Assembly (NCBI GenBank): GCA_002104905.1
Contig: MCFE01000692.1
Span: 1 to 44,552 of the forward strand
DNA: 44,552 nt
Direction of reading: 5' to 3'
Source of the DNA: Basidiobolus meristosporus CBS 931.73
Lineage: Eukaryota; Basidiobolomycota; Basidiobolomycetes; Basidiobolales; Basidiobolaceae
Part shown: positions 21,860 to 31,966 of the stretch, in pieces
Numbering within the stretch: position 1 is the first letter of the stretch
Layout of the letters: each line of letters begins with the position of its first letter
Program-made: the position numbers and the translations under genes
Notes under the pieces: generated by a model
Database searches by the model: none
What the model saw: the letters and a program-made list of their open reading frames with translations, nothing else
Told to the model about the DNA's origin: nothing

Positions 21860-24130
21860 ATGGCAGCAGGACACGAAAGCGAGTACACTAACGAGTACGA
21901 TATCTTGTCAGTAGGCTTTGGACCAGCGGGGCTCTCCATCGCTATTGCGCTTACCGAGGCTGAAGGAGCTTCGCGAAATGGCAAACTCTCCCAGGAACAT
22001 CTACGGGTTTGCTTTATTGAGAAGCAGGATTCCTTTGTTTGGCACGAGGGAATGCTTCTGGAAGATTCCAAGATGCAAATCAGTTTCCTCAAAGACCTGG
22101 CCTCGATGCGTGACCCTAGGAGTTACTTCACCTTCCTTAATTATCTTCATCAGAAGCAGAGACTACTCTCATTTTCGAACTTGGGCTCCTTCTACCCCTA
22201 CCGCTCCGAGTATAATGACTATATGGCATGGGCTGCTTCCCATTTTGCCGATGTCTGTCATTTCGGAGAGCAAGTTGTTTCCATTGAGCCCGTCGTTACT
22301 GAGCGAACTCAGGTGGTAGAACGCTTGAAGGTTACATCAAAAAGGCTGACTGACGGAGCTAGTATTGTGCGAATCACCAAGAACGTGATTGTAGCAGTTG
22401 GAGGACAGCCTCACATCCCTGAGCTGATTGCTGAATATAATGCAAAGGACCTCCAGAACTACAATCGGATTATCCACTCCTCCCAGTATGCATATCGTGT
22501 ATCCAAGTCGCTCCCAGATAATGATTGTGCTTATTCCATTGCTGTGGTTGGAGGTGGCCAAAGTGGAGCCGAGATATTCTATGATTTGACCTCTCGTTAT
22601 CCCAATTCACGCGTGTCCCTTGTTCTACGCGATACGGCCTTACGCCCATCAGATGATAGCCCCTTCGTGAACGAAATATTCGATCCCTCATTCACTGACA
22701 CCTTCTATAACATGTCCCCTGAAAAGCGCCAGGCCACGTTGAAGCGCGAAAAAGCCACCAACTACTCAGTAGTTCGTCTCGAGCTGATTGAAAGGATATA
22801 CGGACTTTTGTACAAGCAGAAGCTTCCTGGACACTCGGAGCAACATAAGATCCTCTGCTCTCGCAAGGTTCTTTCGGTCATTCCTTCGGAGGACAGTGTT
22901 ACTTTGAAGCTGGTAAGCACCGATGAAACCGGACCAAAGGAGAACATTGGCGTTGAAACCGAGCATAAGTTTGATGCGGTCTTCTTTGCAACTGGCTACG
23001 AAAGACACCTCCACAAAGAGATTCTCGGCCCCATGTCCCCTTACTTATGCACTGATGAGAATTCCCAAATGTTGCTTCAAAGAGATTACCGACTTCAAAC
23101 CAACTCCAATTGTCGTGCTGGTATTTACCTCCAAGGGTGTTGTGAAAGTACCCATGGACTTAGCGACTCCCTTCTTTCTGTGCTCCCCATCAGAGGTGCT
23201 GAGGTCGTACAGTCTATGATCGACAATGACCCCAGCCTTCGCAGCGTAGTCTCCGCCGGATCTGCCCTGGAAAAGGAGTTATCATCCGCCTTCCAAAAGA
23301 GTGGAACCGATCGCAAGGCTGAGAAAACTACCGAGGAAAACGCACAGAATTCCACTCTTCCATCCCCACCATCCACAAGACCACTCACACCTACTGGTGA
23401 TGAGCTTTGGGAATGGGTTGAGGATGTCGACTCGGACAACGCTAGCTTCGGGTGGTTGCGCTACTCTGGCCCTTCTATGGATTTCAACAAACATATTGAT
23501 GGTCATCCTCCTCGCGTAGCCAGACCTCCAGCAGGCCAATTGCTATACCGCCGCTATATTCCCGCACTTGGGCAAAGCTTATCTCTCAGAGTGGCTAGCC
23601 TAGAGCAGGATATTGACCATTTCCACCGTTGGATGAATGACCCTCGAGTTTCTAAGTTTTGGGGTGAAGATGGCCCAATTGAGCATCAAACGAAGTATCT
23701 TTCCGGTTTGCTGGAGGATAGCCATGCCATGCCGGTGATTGGGCTCTTTGATGATGAATGCTTTGCATACTTCGAGATCTATTGGTCTAAGGAAGATAGA
23801 CTTGGTAAATACTACGAAGCTGAGAACTTCGACCGTGGAATTCACATGCTGGTTGGTGAGCAGAAGTTCCGTGGTCCCCATCGTGTGGAAGCATGGATCC
23901 CATCCTTGGCCCACTACATTCTCTTGGACGACGCACGCACTCAAAGAGTAGTTTCGGAGCCAAGAGCAGACAACGATAAAATGATTGGATATCTTCAGAA
24001 GTACGGCTTCGAGAGACACAATGATATTCAGCTACCACACAAGCGTGCCGCGTTGATGATTTTGCCTCGTGAGCATTTTGCCGAGACCAAAATCGGATCC
24101 AAACTATTCCGCTCAGCCGAGTCAAACTAG
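21860..24130 (+). CDS. L-ornithine/lysine N-hydroxylase fused to IucB/SidF-type acyltransferase
   Basis: Single-exon 756-aa protein with two enzymes of hydroxamate siderophore synthesis. Residues about 10-480 are a SidA/IucD-type flavin monooxygenase: FAD motif GFGPAG (19-24), substrate/FAD-side pattern MQISFLKDLASMRDPRS, NADPH motif GGGQSG (231-236), and NYSVVRLELIERIY. It should N-hydroxylate ornithine or lysine using FAD, NADPH and O2. After a Ser/Pro/Thr-rich linker (about 490-560), residues about 565-756 resemble the GNAT-like acyltransferases IucB, SidF and SidL (HRWMNDPRVSKFWGE, EPRADN, LPHKRAALM), which acylate the hydroxylamine. Fungi normally encode these separately; here one chain would make the hydroxamate. 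There is no intron in 2271 bp, although the neighbouring ABC gene has 14, so bacterial origin or retroposition is possible. AATAAA at 24235. No NRPS or NIS synthetase lies in the window, so the final siderophore is unknown. Ornithine versus lysine and the acyl donor cannot be told. Confidence 0.92.
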   Translation: MAAGHESEYTNEYDILSVGFGPAGLSIAIALTEAEGASRNGKLSQEHLRVCFIEKQDSFVWHEGMLLEDSKMQISFLKDLASMRDPRSYFTFLNYLHQKQRLLSFSNLGSFYPYRSEYNDYMAWAASHFADVCHFGEQVVSIEPVVTERTQVVERLKVTSKRLTDGASIVRITKNVIVAVGGQPHIPELIAEYNAKDLQNYNRIIHSSQYAYRVSKSLPDNDCAYSIAVVGGGQSGAEIFYDLTSRYPNSRVSLVLRDTALRPSDDSPFVNEIFDPSFTDTFYNMSPEKRQATLKREKATNYSVVRLELIERIYGLLYKQKLPGHSEQHKILCSRKVLSVIPSEDSVTLKLVSTDETGPKENIGVETEHKFDAVFFATGYERHLHKEILGPMSPYLCTDENSQMLLQRDYRLQTNSNCRAGIYLQGCCESTHGLSDSLLSVLPIRGAEVVQSMIDNDPSLRSVVSAGSALEKELSSAFQKSGTDRKAEKTTEENAQNSTLPSPPSTRPLTPTGDELWEWVEDVDSDNASFGWLRYSGPSMDFNKHIDGHPPRVARPPAGQLLYRRYIPALGQSLSLRVASLEQDIDHFHRWMNDPRVSKFWGEDGPIEHQTKYLSGLLEDSHAMPVIGLFDDECFAYFEIYWSKEDRLGKYYEAENFDRGIHMLVGEQKFRGPHRVEAWIPSLAHYILLDDARTQRVVSEPRADNDKMIGYLQKYGFERHNDIQLPHKRAALMILPREHFAETKIGSKLFRSAESN

Positions 24131-25043
24131 CTCGCCGAAGACTGAAGCATAGCCATGACCCATGCACTATACAACCTAGCACTCGTTTTCATAGAGTATT
24201 CAGTGATCATAATTATTGACAAATCCTATATTCAAATAAAGCCTAACCGATGTATATTTTACACCTGCTGCCCTTGAACATGAATTTCATCTCAGCTGTG
24301 GTACGCGATGCAGCCAAACAAATGCTTCCGTGTCTTCAATGATGGCGCGCTGCATACCTGGCATTCCACTACGATGTTTCGCTGATGCAGCCGTGGTCTG
24401 CGTTGTTGTTCCTGTGTGATCTAGAGTAATACAACCACTGCAATCATTATCTAAATCCCGCCACTCAAAATCAGATAAGTCCAATCATTTGATCTGATAT
24501 TCGGGTGTGAAACATTACACTAGATACAGCAGTGAGACGGATCTCAACACCAAAGATCTATTCGCTCCTACATGCACAAATATAGACTATACTTCCTGTT
24601 GTGCCTCAGATATATAGTGCTTGTAGAATCTGATTACTCCAGCTGGTTGAATAGGACAGCACGTTGGGCCAAGCTAGAGTTAGCCGTGTTGATGCAGAAT
24701 CTGACTCACGGGATTGTTGATAATTTTAATTCCATATATCCAAGTGTTGCTCAGATTAGCAAGTCCCCAGCAGGACCATCTCCGTATATAGGCTACAAAT
24801 AAAACCCCAAACAACGTCGGTATTGGAAGAGAGCAAGTCCATTTGTGCTGGGATTCTTGGCAGCATGCAGACCCGAGGTTGAACAAGGACTGGTATGGAA
24901 AGTAACGCACACGTCTGTATGGTACAGTCACCGTTTTATTATTGAATACCCATTCAGTGTTGAATAATACATGCATATACTAGCGCAAACAAACATCGAT
25001 CCCACGAAACAATCCAACGCTATGTAGTTCTATAGGCCCCTTT
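24131..25043. other. Intergenic region between convergent iron-cluster genes
   Basis: Lies between the 3' ends of the fusion gene and the FSP1-like gene. Poly(A)-like AATAAA occurs at 24235 (plus) and 24935 (minus). It also has an exact ATCAGATAA at 24470 and a near match at 24492, unexpected between two 3' ends. A small iron-regulated transcript could be present, but I cannot define one. Confidence 0.4.
24470..24478 (+). promoter_or_regulatory. Isolated iron-GATA site in 3' intergenic DNA
   Basis: ATCAGATAA exact match, followed 14 bp later by ATCTGATAT. It lies 340 bp downstream of the fusion gene and no start codon of a recognised gene is nearby. Confidence 0.45.
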
Positions 25044-26373
25044 TCAATGTGCTGAATGGGACAGTTCGTAGCCGAAAAACCGCCAGAACTTTGCAACGCC
25101 AACGTCCTTTTTGAATATGCTAGTAATGAAGTCACCAACGACAATGAAGCCAATCTGTGCAACGCCTCCGGTACGCCCAACGCTAAACGAGATCATTTGC
25201 ATTGGGGCCCGGAATCTGCTCAGTTTCTGCATTGGCTTACCGACTTGCTGAAGAATGAGCTTGAATATATTATCTGCAGCAATTGTTCCTTGTCTATATG
25301 CAATCCCAGCCAACTTTTCACTCCACATGTTACAGACATCTCCAGCTGCAAAGATATGGGCGAGCTCGGAAGACTCCAGTTGCATAGTAGGTAGAACTTT
25401 GATGAGCCGGCTCTTCTCCTCGAGCACGCCTCCGTACTTGCCGTCCAAGTTTTTCAGGAACGAGGAATTGGGATCGGCGCCGAAGCAAAGGAACTAAATA
25501 CAAAAGAGATGGTTAGAAACAATATATGTCCCAGCATTGATAAAGCCAACAAACCTGAATATCAGTTTCAAATACCCTCCCACTAGTTGAGGTCCAGGCC
25601 CTTCTGGTGTAATGTGTCTTGGTCAAGTCCTCTTGTGAGAATATGAGGCGTTCATTAAATACCACCTCTACTCCACGTTTAGTCAAGCTCTTGTGTGCTT
25701 GAGATCTGCATCTATCCGAAACGTTTCCAGGTAGAAGTTTATCACGGCTGTGAATAAGGGTAACCTTTTTCTCCGGAAAATCATCTGCGATCTCGCCGGC
25801 AAGTTCAATTCCATTGCATCCTCCACCAACAATTAAGACATCCTTCGCTCCCTTAATTGCCTCGATTGTTTCTTCTGCAATTCGAATGCCGGTCTTCTTG
25901 TTTAATGATTGGGTATCAATGGGTGTTGGGTACGACAACCCGGAAGAGACCATCAGATAGTCAAATGCTACGGTTTCTCCAGATTCAAGGATCACCTCGT
26001 TTTTACGAACATCTTTGACAGAGGCGTTGACGACTTTGTGCTTCTTATCCTTGAAGAGCCTGTCGCGGGGGATCCACAGTTTCCTGGCAAATCCATTCTC
26101 GACCATCGCCCGGAACGCACCAATGATGAAATAGAACTCTTCTTTCTCATCGATCATCGTGATCTCCACGTTGTAGCTGCCGCATTTTTTCTCGAGCAAT
26201 TTGGCAGCACCAATTCCACCAAACGATGCACCTATGATAACGATTTTGATGGGTGCCTTCAATGCCATCAGTTCCGCGATTTTTTTGCTCGACGCTATCC
26301 AGTAATAGCTCACAACAAGTCCAACACCTGTGGCAATAGAAGCGATTATAGAGTTCATGGTTTGATGATCCAT
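25044..26373 (-). CDS. FSP1/AMID-like FAD-dependent NAD(P)H oxidoreductase
   Basis: Exons on the minus strand 25555-26373 and 25044-25493 with a 61-nt intron (GTTTG...TTTAG), giving 422 aa. Splicing restores DIQFLCFGADPNSSFL, the conserved second FAD-contact segment of the family. N-terminal residues about 7-27 are a hydrophobic anchor, followed by the FAD Rossmann motif IIGASFGG (about 46-53). The NAD(P)H motif VLIVGGGCNGIELAGE lies mid-protein and AAGDVCNM near the end is the third FAD contact. The family (AIF-like, FSP1, AMID) moves electrons from NAD(P)H to quinones. The gene has three exact ATCWGATAA sites upstream, so iron regulation is likely. A role in reducing ferric siderophore or protecting membranes during iron stress is conjecture. 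AATAAA at 24935 on the minus strand. Confidence 0.9.
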
Positions 26374-28256
26374 TCCATTCCTTGATTTTAAAGCTAATTT
26401 ATGGCATCTGATCGGGAAAATGGCTATGTATTATCCCATGAAGTGCTGCATGGACATGCACAAGGTTGTAATCAGGTGTTACATGAAAAGGATCTGATAA
26501 ATGTGTACAGAAAATATACAGCTATTTGATATAAGAAGATGCACTAATGGTTTGACTCAATATAAGATTTATTATGACTCCTTTTATATAGGTTTTTTTC
26601 GTTATCAGATCTATGATGGTTATGACAAATATTACTTTCGTTATCAGATCAGAAATCTCATAAGATTAATTGATTGGCATAGTCGACTGGATAGAGCATT
26701 AGCTAAAATGGCTTCATCACGAAAATCACCAAATATTAGCAGCAGTAATTTCCAAGCTGTTCCACATTTATCATCTCAAATATTCGACAGGGTTATTTTA
26801 AGGAGATACCTGCGGAATCAGCGTGGTGTGTGTTGTCATCCAGAAGTGTCTACTAACCGATAATCACTGTGGTATCAAAAATGCTAGTATTTAAAATATC
26901 TATCGAGTGTGCATCTTTGAGTGTATGCAGATTGTGTAGCCTTTAGCAACTTTGAGAATTATTCATCTTCCCATTTTTCAGCAATTATAATTATTAGCTT
27001 AGACAATTGAAGCCCAACTCCAATTTAAATCATAGCCAGATGACTAAGCAGTGGATCTTGATTCGTTTACAGGTCACTGCAACTACACTCATGTATCTAG
27101 GTCTTGAGAAGTTAGCCCAGCTTTTTGGCACCGACCTCAAGCCACTCCTATTATTACCTTTACGATATTCCGAAAGTAAAAAAATACGCCTCCAAATGAA
27201 AATCACTTTGAATTCCAAAAGAATAGTAAGAAATACAAGCAAAAAATTCAGTGAAAGATTCAAGATTCAAGCTTTCACCACACCAAGTATGATTTGCACC
27301 AATTGGTATATCAGAAACCGATTTACTCTTTTTAGGATGAGGAATACCTGAAAAGCAAAATATCCAATGTGCTGGCAACCCCAGAGCTAGATACACAACC
27401 CCTAAAACCCTTCTGGCATATTCTTGCCATGAAATCCTAAACTCTCTGTGATATACCACAATTGATAAACCATAACTACGCTACGTTTGCACTTGTGGAT
27501 TAGAATCATATTGCTACAAAGACACAATGCTAGCTAGGCCTCTAAAATAGATATTACATTTGATAAGGTTATGCATTGGATTGATTTTGTAAGCTCCTTT
27601 TATCAAATCTTCACAACGGGTAAGCTAACCCTAGCGTGCAGCTTTCTATAGCATTTTGCTATACATTCCAATAACAAATTGATCCTAAGATACAAGAACT
27701 CGCATTTGCCCAAAAAATCCAGCGAAAACACACAATTACTAATCGTTGCCGTATTCCTTCTAGGTCCTTATTCAACATCCGAAATGTACCTCTACTTTGG
27801 TTAAATACTCCAAATTGAAACTTAACTGCATGCATTCATATGTGGTGCAGAGCCAACAAATCGCAAATTTGATCCTCTGAAATCAACCCTAAATCACCGA
27901 AAATCAAGATCACTAACAATTCACCAAAACAAGAGTGGTGGTCAGTACCCGAATGCTGTTCAAACGCTATGAACCATTTGGTAACTGGGAAATCACTCCG
28001 TCTAGCCGTATTTGGGGATTACGTGGATTGCCAACAGTAGCACAATCCACGTCAATGAGAAGCTATCCAAGAAAGTGGCATAAGTAATTTCGCTGAGACG
28101 TGCCTACCCACCGTTGTATACTGCGTCCTGGTCCAGCAAGAGCCTGAACATATATCTCAGAAAAAGGTAGAGTTGATGGAAATAAAACAAACTGTTGATT
28201 CATTGATGCCAGGTAATGAGGAACATTTAACGCATTGCGTACAATACGATATAAGG
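26374..28256. other. AT-rich intergenic region, no gene recognised
   Basis: Beyond the promoter of the FSP1-like gene (to about 26650) I see nothing supportable. Short frames at 26501-26863 and 27007-27459 are in AT-rich sequence without recognisable motifs. Confidence 0.45.
26492..26649. promoter_or_regulatory. Triple iron-GATA sites upstream of the FSP1-like gene
   Basis: ATCTGATAA at 26492-26500, and its reverse complement TTATCAGAT at 26602-26610 and 26641-26649. They lie about 120-275 bp upstream of the start codon. A TATATAAAAG box on the minus strand (26582-26591) sits among them. This is the densest group of the motif in the window. Confidence 0.72.
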
Positions 28257-29624
28257 TTAGAGACGGTGGATAGATTTTCCATCAACAAATACTTCGATGA
28301 TGTTGCGATCGTCGCCATTGTTAATGAATTTCTCGAAGGTGGTCTTGATATCATCATGATCGAATAGGTCAATGGGGGATCCATGGGAAAGTGGATCAAT
28401 GATCAGAGCATCGAACTGCTTCCCTACCACGAAGTTCCCGATCGAGCTCTTCATACCGAGCACATCTGCACCGCCAAGGGTAGCGAGATAGAACATCTCG
28501 GCCAGCTTGAGGTACTTGTCGTTGGGATGCTCGAAGCTACGGGCGATGGCAGAGAAGTAGCCATTGCGGATGTTGTTAAGGATGGAGGGGCTGTACCCGC
28601 CAGACACATCCGTACCAAGACCAAGCTTTTGACCCTCACTCAGCATCTGACGAATCTTTGCGATGCCGCTTCGCAGACTGAGGTTGGAGTTGGGGCAGTG
28701 AGAGATGCCTGCGTCTCTTTGCTTCAACAGCTGACGCTCAGCATCACTTGGGTACACCACGTGGGCCATGATGGTTCGGTTCGTCAACAGGCCATGGGAG
28801 TCGTACACTGAGGTGTAGTCAGGCTGATCAGGGTGGAGCTGCTTGACCCAGGCAATCTCGTCGAGGTTCTCGTCAAGATGCGACTGGATCGGGACATTGT
28901 ACTTTGTCGCGAGTGCACTCAGTCCTCTCATCAACTCACTCGTGCATGAAGGCACAAAGCGAGGGGTGACAATAGGGGCGACCCGTGAGTTCTTCTTTCC
29001 CTGGACATATTGGATGAAGGCCTCGGTGTCTTTCAGACTCTGAGCGGTGGTCTCGATCAGGTAGTCAGGGGAGTTGCGGTCCATGTTGACCTTTCCTACG
29101 AAGGCTCGCTGTCCCCTGGAGGCCACAATGTCGGCAAGCGCCTTCGAGGCCTCCAGGTGGATGGTGGCGTAGTAGCTTGCGGCCGTGGTGCCGCTTCGGA
29201 TCACTCTGTCGATAACCTTGCTGTACGCGCTCCTGGCATAGTTGGTGTTGTTGAATCGAGACTCGCGGGGGAAGGTGAAGGTGTTGAGCCAGTCCAGCAG
29301 CTGTAAATCCATCCCGGAGCCGGTGAATACATATTGTGGAGCATGGATGTGCGTGTCGATTAGTCCAGGCATGAGAAACTTCTGGTTACCTAATGGGAAG
29401 AGACTGACACCGTACTTGCGGGCAATTTGTTGTGCCTGACTCGCACTGGCATTGGTCTCCACCTGGATGATCTTTCCCGACCTATCCACAGCAATGACCC
29501 CATTGGTAGCATGCTCCAACGAGGTGACATTGACAGAATGGACAAAGTTGCCGTAGAACACAGTCTGGGCAGAAATCGACCCAATCAAGGTGGCAGATAT
29601 AATGGCAAGAGAGGTAAGATACAT
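28257..29624 (-). CDS. Guanine deaminase-like amidohydrolase with signal peptide, copy A
   Basis: Converts guanine to xanthine + NH3 if it acts like its family. 455 aa, no intron, complete. Zinc-site pattern of the amidohydrolase superfamily: HIH (92-94), SHLDEN with His249 and Glu252, His288 in IMAHVVY, and Asp339 in GLGTDVSGGYSPS. Family signatures DWLNTFTFP and HCPNSNLSLRSG are present. Unusual: residues 1-19 look like a cleavable secretion signal ending SISA before Gln20, and several N-glycosylation sequons follow (NVT 32, NAS 58, NNT 125, NRT 282). The classical enzyme is cytosolic. TTTATATA (29665-29672) read as TATATAAA on the minus strand is a likely TATA box. Nearly identical to copy B in inverted orientation. 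Confidence 0.9.
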   Translation of the reverse strand: MYLTSLAIISATLIGSISAQTVFYGNFVHSVNVTSLEHATNGVIAVDRSGKIIQVETNASASQAQQIARKYGVSLFPLGNQKFLMPGLIDTHIHAPQYVFTGSGMDLQLLDWLNTFTFPRESRFNNTNYARSAYSKVIDRVIRSGTTAASYYATIHLEASKALADIVASRGQRAFVGKVNMDRNSPDYLIETTAQSLKDTEAFIQYVQGKKNSRVAPIVTPRFVPSCTSELMRGLSALATKYNVPIQSHLDENLDEIAWVKQLHPDQPDYTSVYDSHGLLTNRTIMAHVVYPSDAERQLLKQRDAGISHCPNSNLSLRSGIAKIRQMLSEGQKLGLGTDVSGGYSPSILNNIRNGYFSAIARSFEHPNDKYLKLAEMFYLATLGGADVLGMKSSIGNFVVGKQFDALIIDPLSHGSPIDLFDHDDIKTTFEKFINNGDDRNIIEVFVDGKSIHRL

Positions 29625-30598
29625 AGCTAGATGTTGTTAATACCTCTACAGCGAGTTAAGCTTGTTTATATACTTCTATGGAGCACGAGATAGTTATAAT
29701 CTTCTCAAATGTGTAAGGATAGGCTTCACACATTTGATATTTTCAGTGTTCCCACATGGTAATGTAGATTTCCGTTTGAGGGTACATTTGGGCTACATGC
29801 TCTTAGTTTTCACATAGAGTTGGCTTCTGCATAAAAAGTGACGCTATGAACGAATAATATCCGTGAGGGGTTTTGGTAACACGGGAAATCATTGGTAACC
29901 GGACATCTACTTGGCTGAATTTCACTATCGTTTTCAAATCCTATAGAAAACAATACAATAGCGTGATGCGATTATCCAAATTCTCCAAGTATTTCAAGCC
30001 ATTAATAAGTTAAAAACACAATTAGAACCAATGAGGAACAATATCTCGAGATTGTTCAATGGTCTATTGGGAGTCATATAATCTTAACCTGGGAATCCCT
30101 TCTAAAATGATGTAATTGCACATTTGCGAACTCTACACCACACCTCACCACACGGAGGTTTTCGATTTGGAATCAAAGACAACTCTACTGCTGATAGCAT
30201 TAACTCATTCTAATTCAAGCTTGGACCGATGATTAACGAGCGATGTTGTACCGAATCTATGGTAGGTTTACGAAATTTGTGGCAGCGAATGCTCATCAAA
30301 GTGAATAAACTTATCTACTACAGAAAAATGGACCAATAACAGGAATATTTTCAAATCACCTCCCAAAAACACATTTTGATCAGATGAGCATATAAGTACC
30401 TTCCGTTCACAAGTAGTAGCATGGAATATTCCAAGAACTTGAGTGGATCCTGTAGTTATATCGGCAATCATTAATATGGGGACTAATGCGGTAAGATTTT
30501 CCCAAAGATTATAACGCCTGACCTCAAACGGTATAATATAAATACTTTGCATCTGCCATAGGCACTCAAGTATCAACCTAAGAATTGTTCCACTAACA
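29625..30598. promoter_or_regulatory. Shared divergent promoter region of the two deaminase genes
   Basis: A 974-bp spacer between the divergent copies. The two halves are not mirror images: identity between the gene copies stops at the start codons. TATA-like boxes are at 29665-29672 (minus) for copy A and 30537-30544 (TATAAATA, plus) for copy B. A 121-codon minus frame overlapping copy B's start is not a gene. No ATCWGATAA site. Confidence 0.6.
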
Positions 30599-31966
30599 AT
30601 GTACCTTACGTCTCTTGCCATTATATCTGCCACCTTGATTGGGTCGATTTCTGCCCAGACTGTGTTCTACGGCAACTTTGTCCATTCTGTCAATGTCACC
30701 TCGTTGGAGCATGCTACCAATGGGGTCATTGCTGTGGATAGGTCGGGAAAGATCATCCAGGTGGAGACCAATGCCAGTGCGAGTCAGGCACAACAAATTG
30801 CCCGCAAGTACGGTGTCAGTCTCTTCCCATTAGGTAACCAGAAGTTTCTCATGCCTGGACTAATCGACACGCACATCCATGCTCCACAATATGTATTCAC
30901 CGGCTCCGGGATGGATTTACAGCTGCTGGACTGGCTCAACACCTTCACCTTCCCCCGCGAGTCTCGATTCAACAACACCAACTATGCCAGGAGCGCGTAC
31001 AGCAAGGTTATCGACAGAGTGATCCGAAGCGGCACCACGGCCGCAAGCTACTACGCCACCATCCACCTGGAGGCCTCGAAGGCGCTTGCCGACATTGTGG
31101 CCTCCAGGGGACAGCGAGCCTTCGTAGGAAAGGTCAACATGGACCGCAACTCCCCTGACTACCTGATCGAGACCACCGCTCAGAGTCTGAAAGACACCGA
31201 GGCCTTCATCCAATATGTCCAGGGAAAGAAGAACTCACGGGTCGCCCCTATTGTCACCCCTCGCTTTGTGCCTTCATGCACGAGTGAGTTGATGAGAGGA
31301 CTGAGTGCACTCGCGACAAAGTACAATGTCCCGATCCAGTCGCATCTTGACGAGAACCTCGACGAGATTGCCTGGGTCAAGCAGCTCCACCCTGATCAGC
31401 CTGACTACACCTCAGTGTACGACTCCCATGGCCTGTTGACGAACCGAACCATCATGGCCCACGTGGTGTACCCAAGTGATGCTGAGCGTCAGCTGTTGAA
31501 GCAAAGAGGCGCAGGCATCTCTCACTGCCCCAACTCCAACCTCAGTCTGCGAAGCGGCATCGCAAAGATTCGTCAGATGCTGAGTGAGGGTCAAAAGCTT
31601 GGTCTTGGTACGGATGTGTCTGGCGGGTACAGCCCCTCCATCCTTAACAACATCCGCAATGGCTACTTCTCTGCCATCGCCCGTAGCTTCGAGCATCCCG
31701 ACGACAAGTACCTCAAGCTGGCCGAGATGTTCTATCTCGCTACCCTTGGCGGTGCAGATGTGCTCGGTATGAAGAGCTCGATCGGGAACTTCGTGGTAGG
31801 GAAGCAGTTCGATGCTCTGATCATTGATCCACTTTCCCATGGATCCCCCATTGACCTATTCGATCATGATGATATCAAGACCACCTTCGAGAAATTCATT
31901 AACAATGGCGACGATCGCAACATCATCGAAGTATTCGTTGATGGAAGGTCCATTCACCGGATCTAA
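30599..31966 (+). CDS. Guanine deaminase-like amidohydrolase with signal peptide, copy B
   Basis: 455 aa, no intron. Same length and same metal-site residues (His92, His94, His249, Glu252, His288, Asp339) and signal peptide as copy A. Protein differences seen: Asp304 to Gly, Asn368 to Asp, and Lys to Arg and Leu to Ile in the last eight residues. All listed metal ligands are kept, so both should be active. The promoter differs fully from copy A, so the pair may be expressed under different conditions. TATAAATA lies 55 bp upstream of the ATG. Confidence 0.9.
   Translation: MYLTSLAIISATLIGSISAQTVFYGNFVHSVNVTSLEHATNGVIAVDRSGKIIQVETNASASQAQQIARKYGVSLFPLGNQKFLMPGLIDTHIHAPQYVFTGSGMDLQLLDWLNTFTFPRESRFNNTNYARSAYSKVIDRVIRSGTTAASYYATIHLEASKALADIVASRGQRAFVGKVNMDRNSPDYLIETTAQSLKDTEAFIQYVQGKKNSRVAPIVTPRFVPSCTSELMRGLSALATKYNVPIQSHLDENLDEIAWVKQLHPDQPDYTSVYDSHGLLTNRTIMAHVVYPSDAERQLLKQRGAGISHCPNSNLSLRSGIAKIRQMLSEGQKLGLGTDVSGGYSPSILNNIRNGYFSAIARSFEHPDDKYLKLAEMFYLATLGGADVLGMKSSIGNFVVGKQFDALIIDPLSHGSPIDLFDHDDIKTTFEKFINNGDDRNIIEVFVDGRSIHRI

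Larger units (their letters stand above)
28257..31966. repeat. Inverted duplication of the deaminase coding region
   Basis: Two 1368-bp arms in head-to-head orientation around a 974-bp unique spacer. The segments I compared are identical through most of the coding region. Mismatches gather at the arm ends: two in the first 12 nt and about seven in the last 30 nt. Outside start and stop codons there is no similarity. Confidence 0.9.

Noticed and set aside
28383-28811. 142-codon antisense frames in both deaminase copies
   Set aside because: Antisense shadows of a conserved coding region, present in both copies only because the copies are nearly identical.
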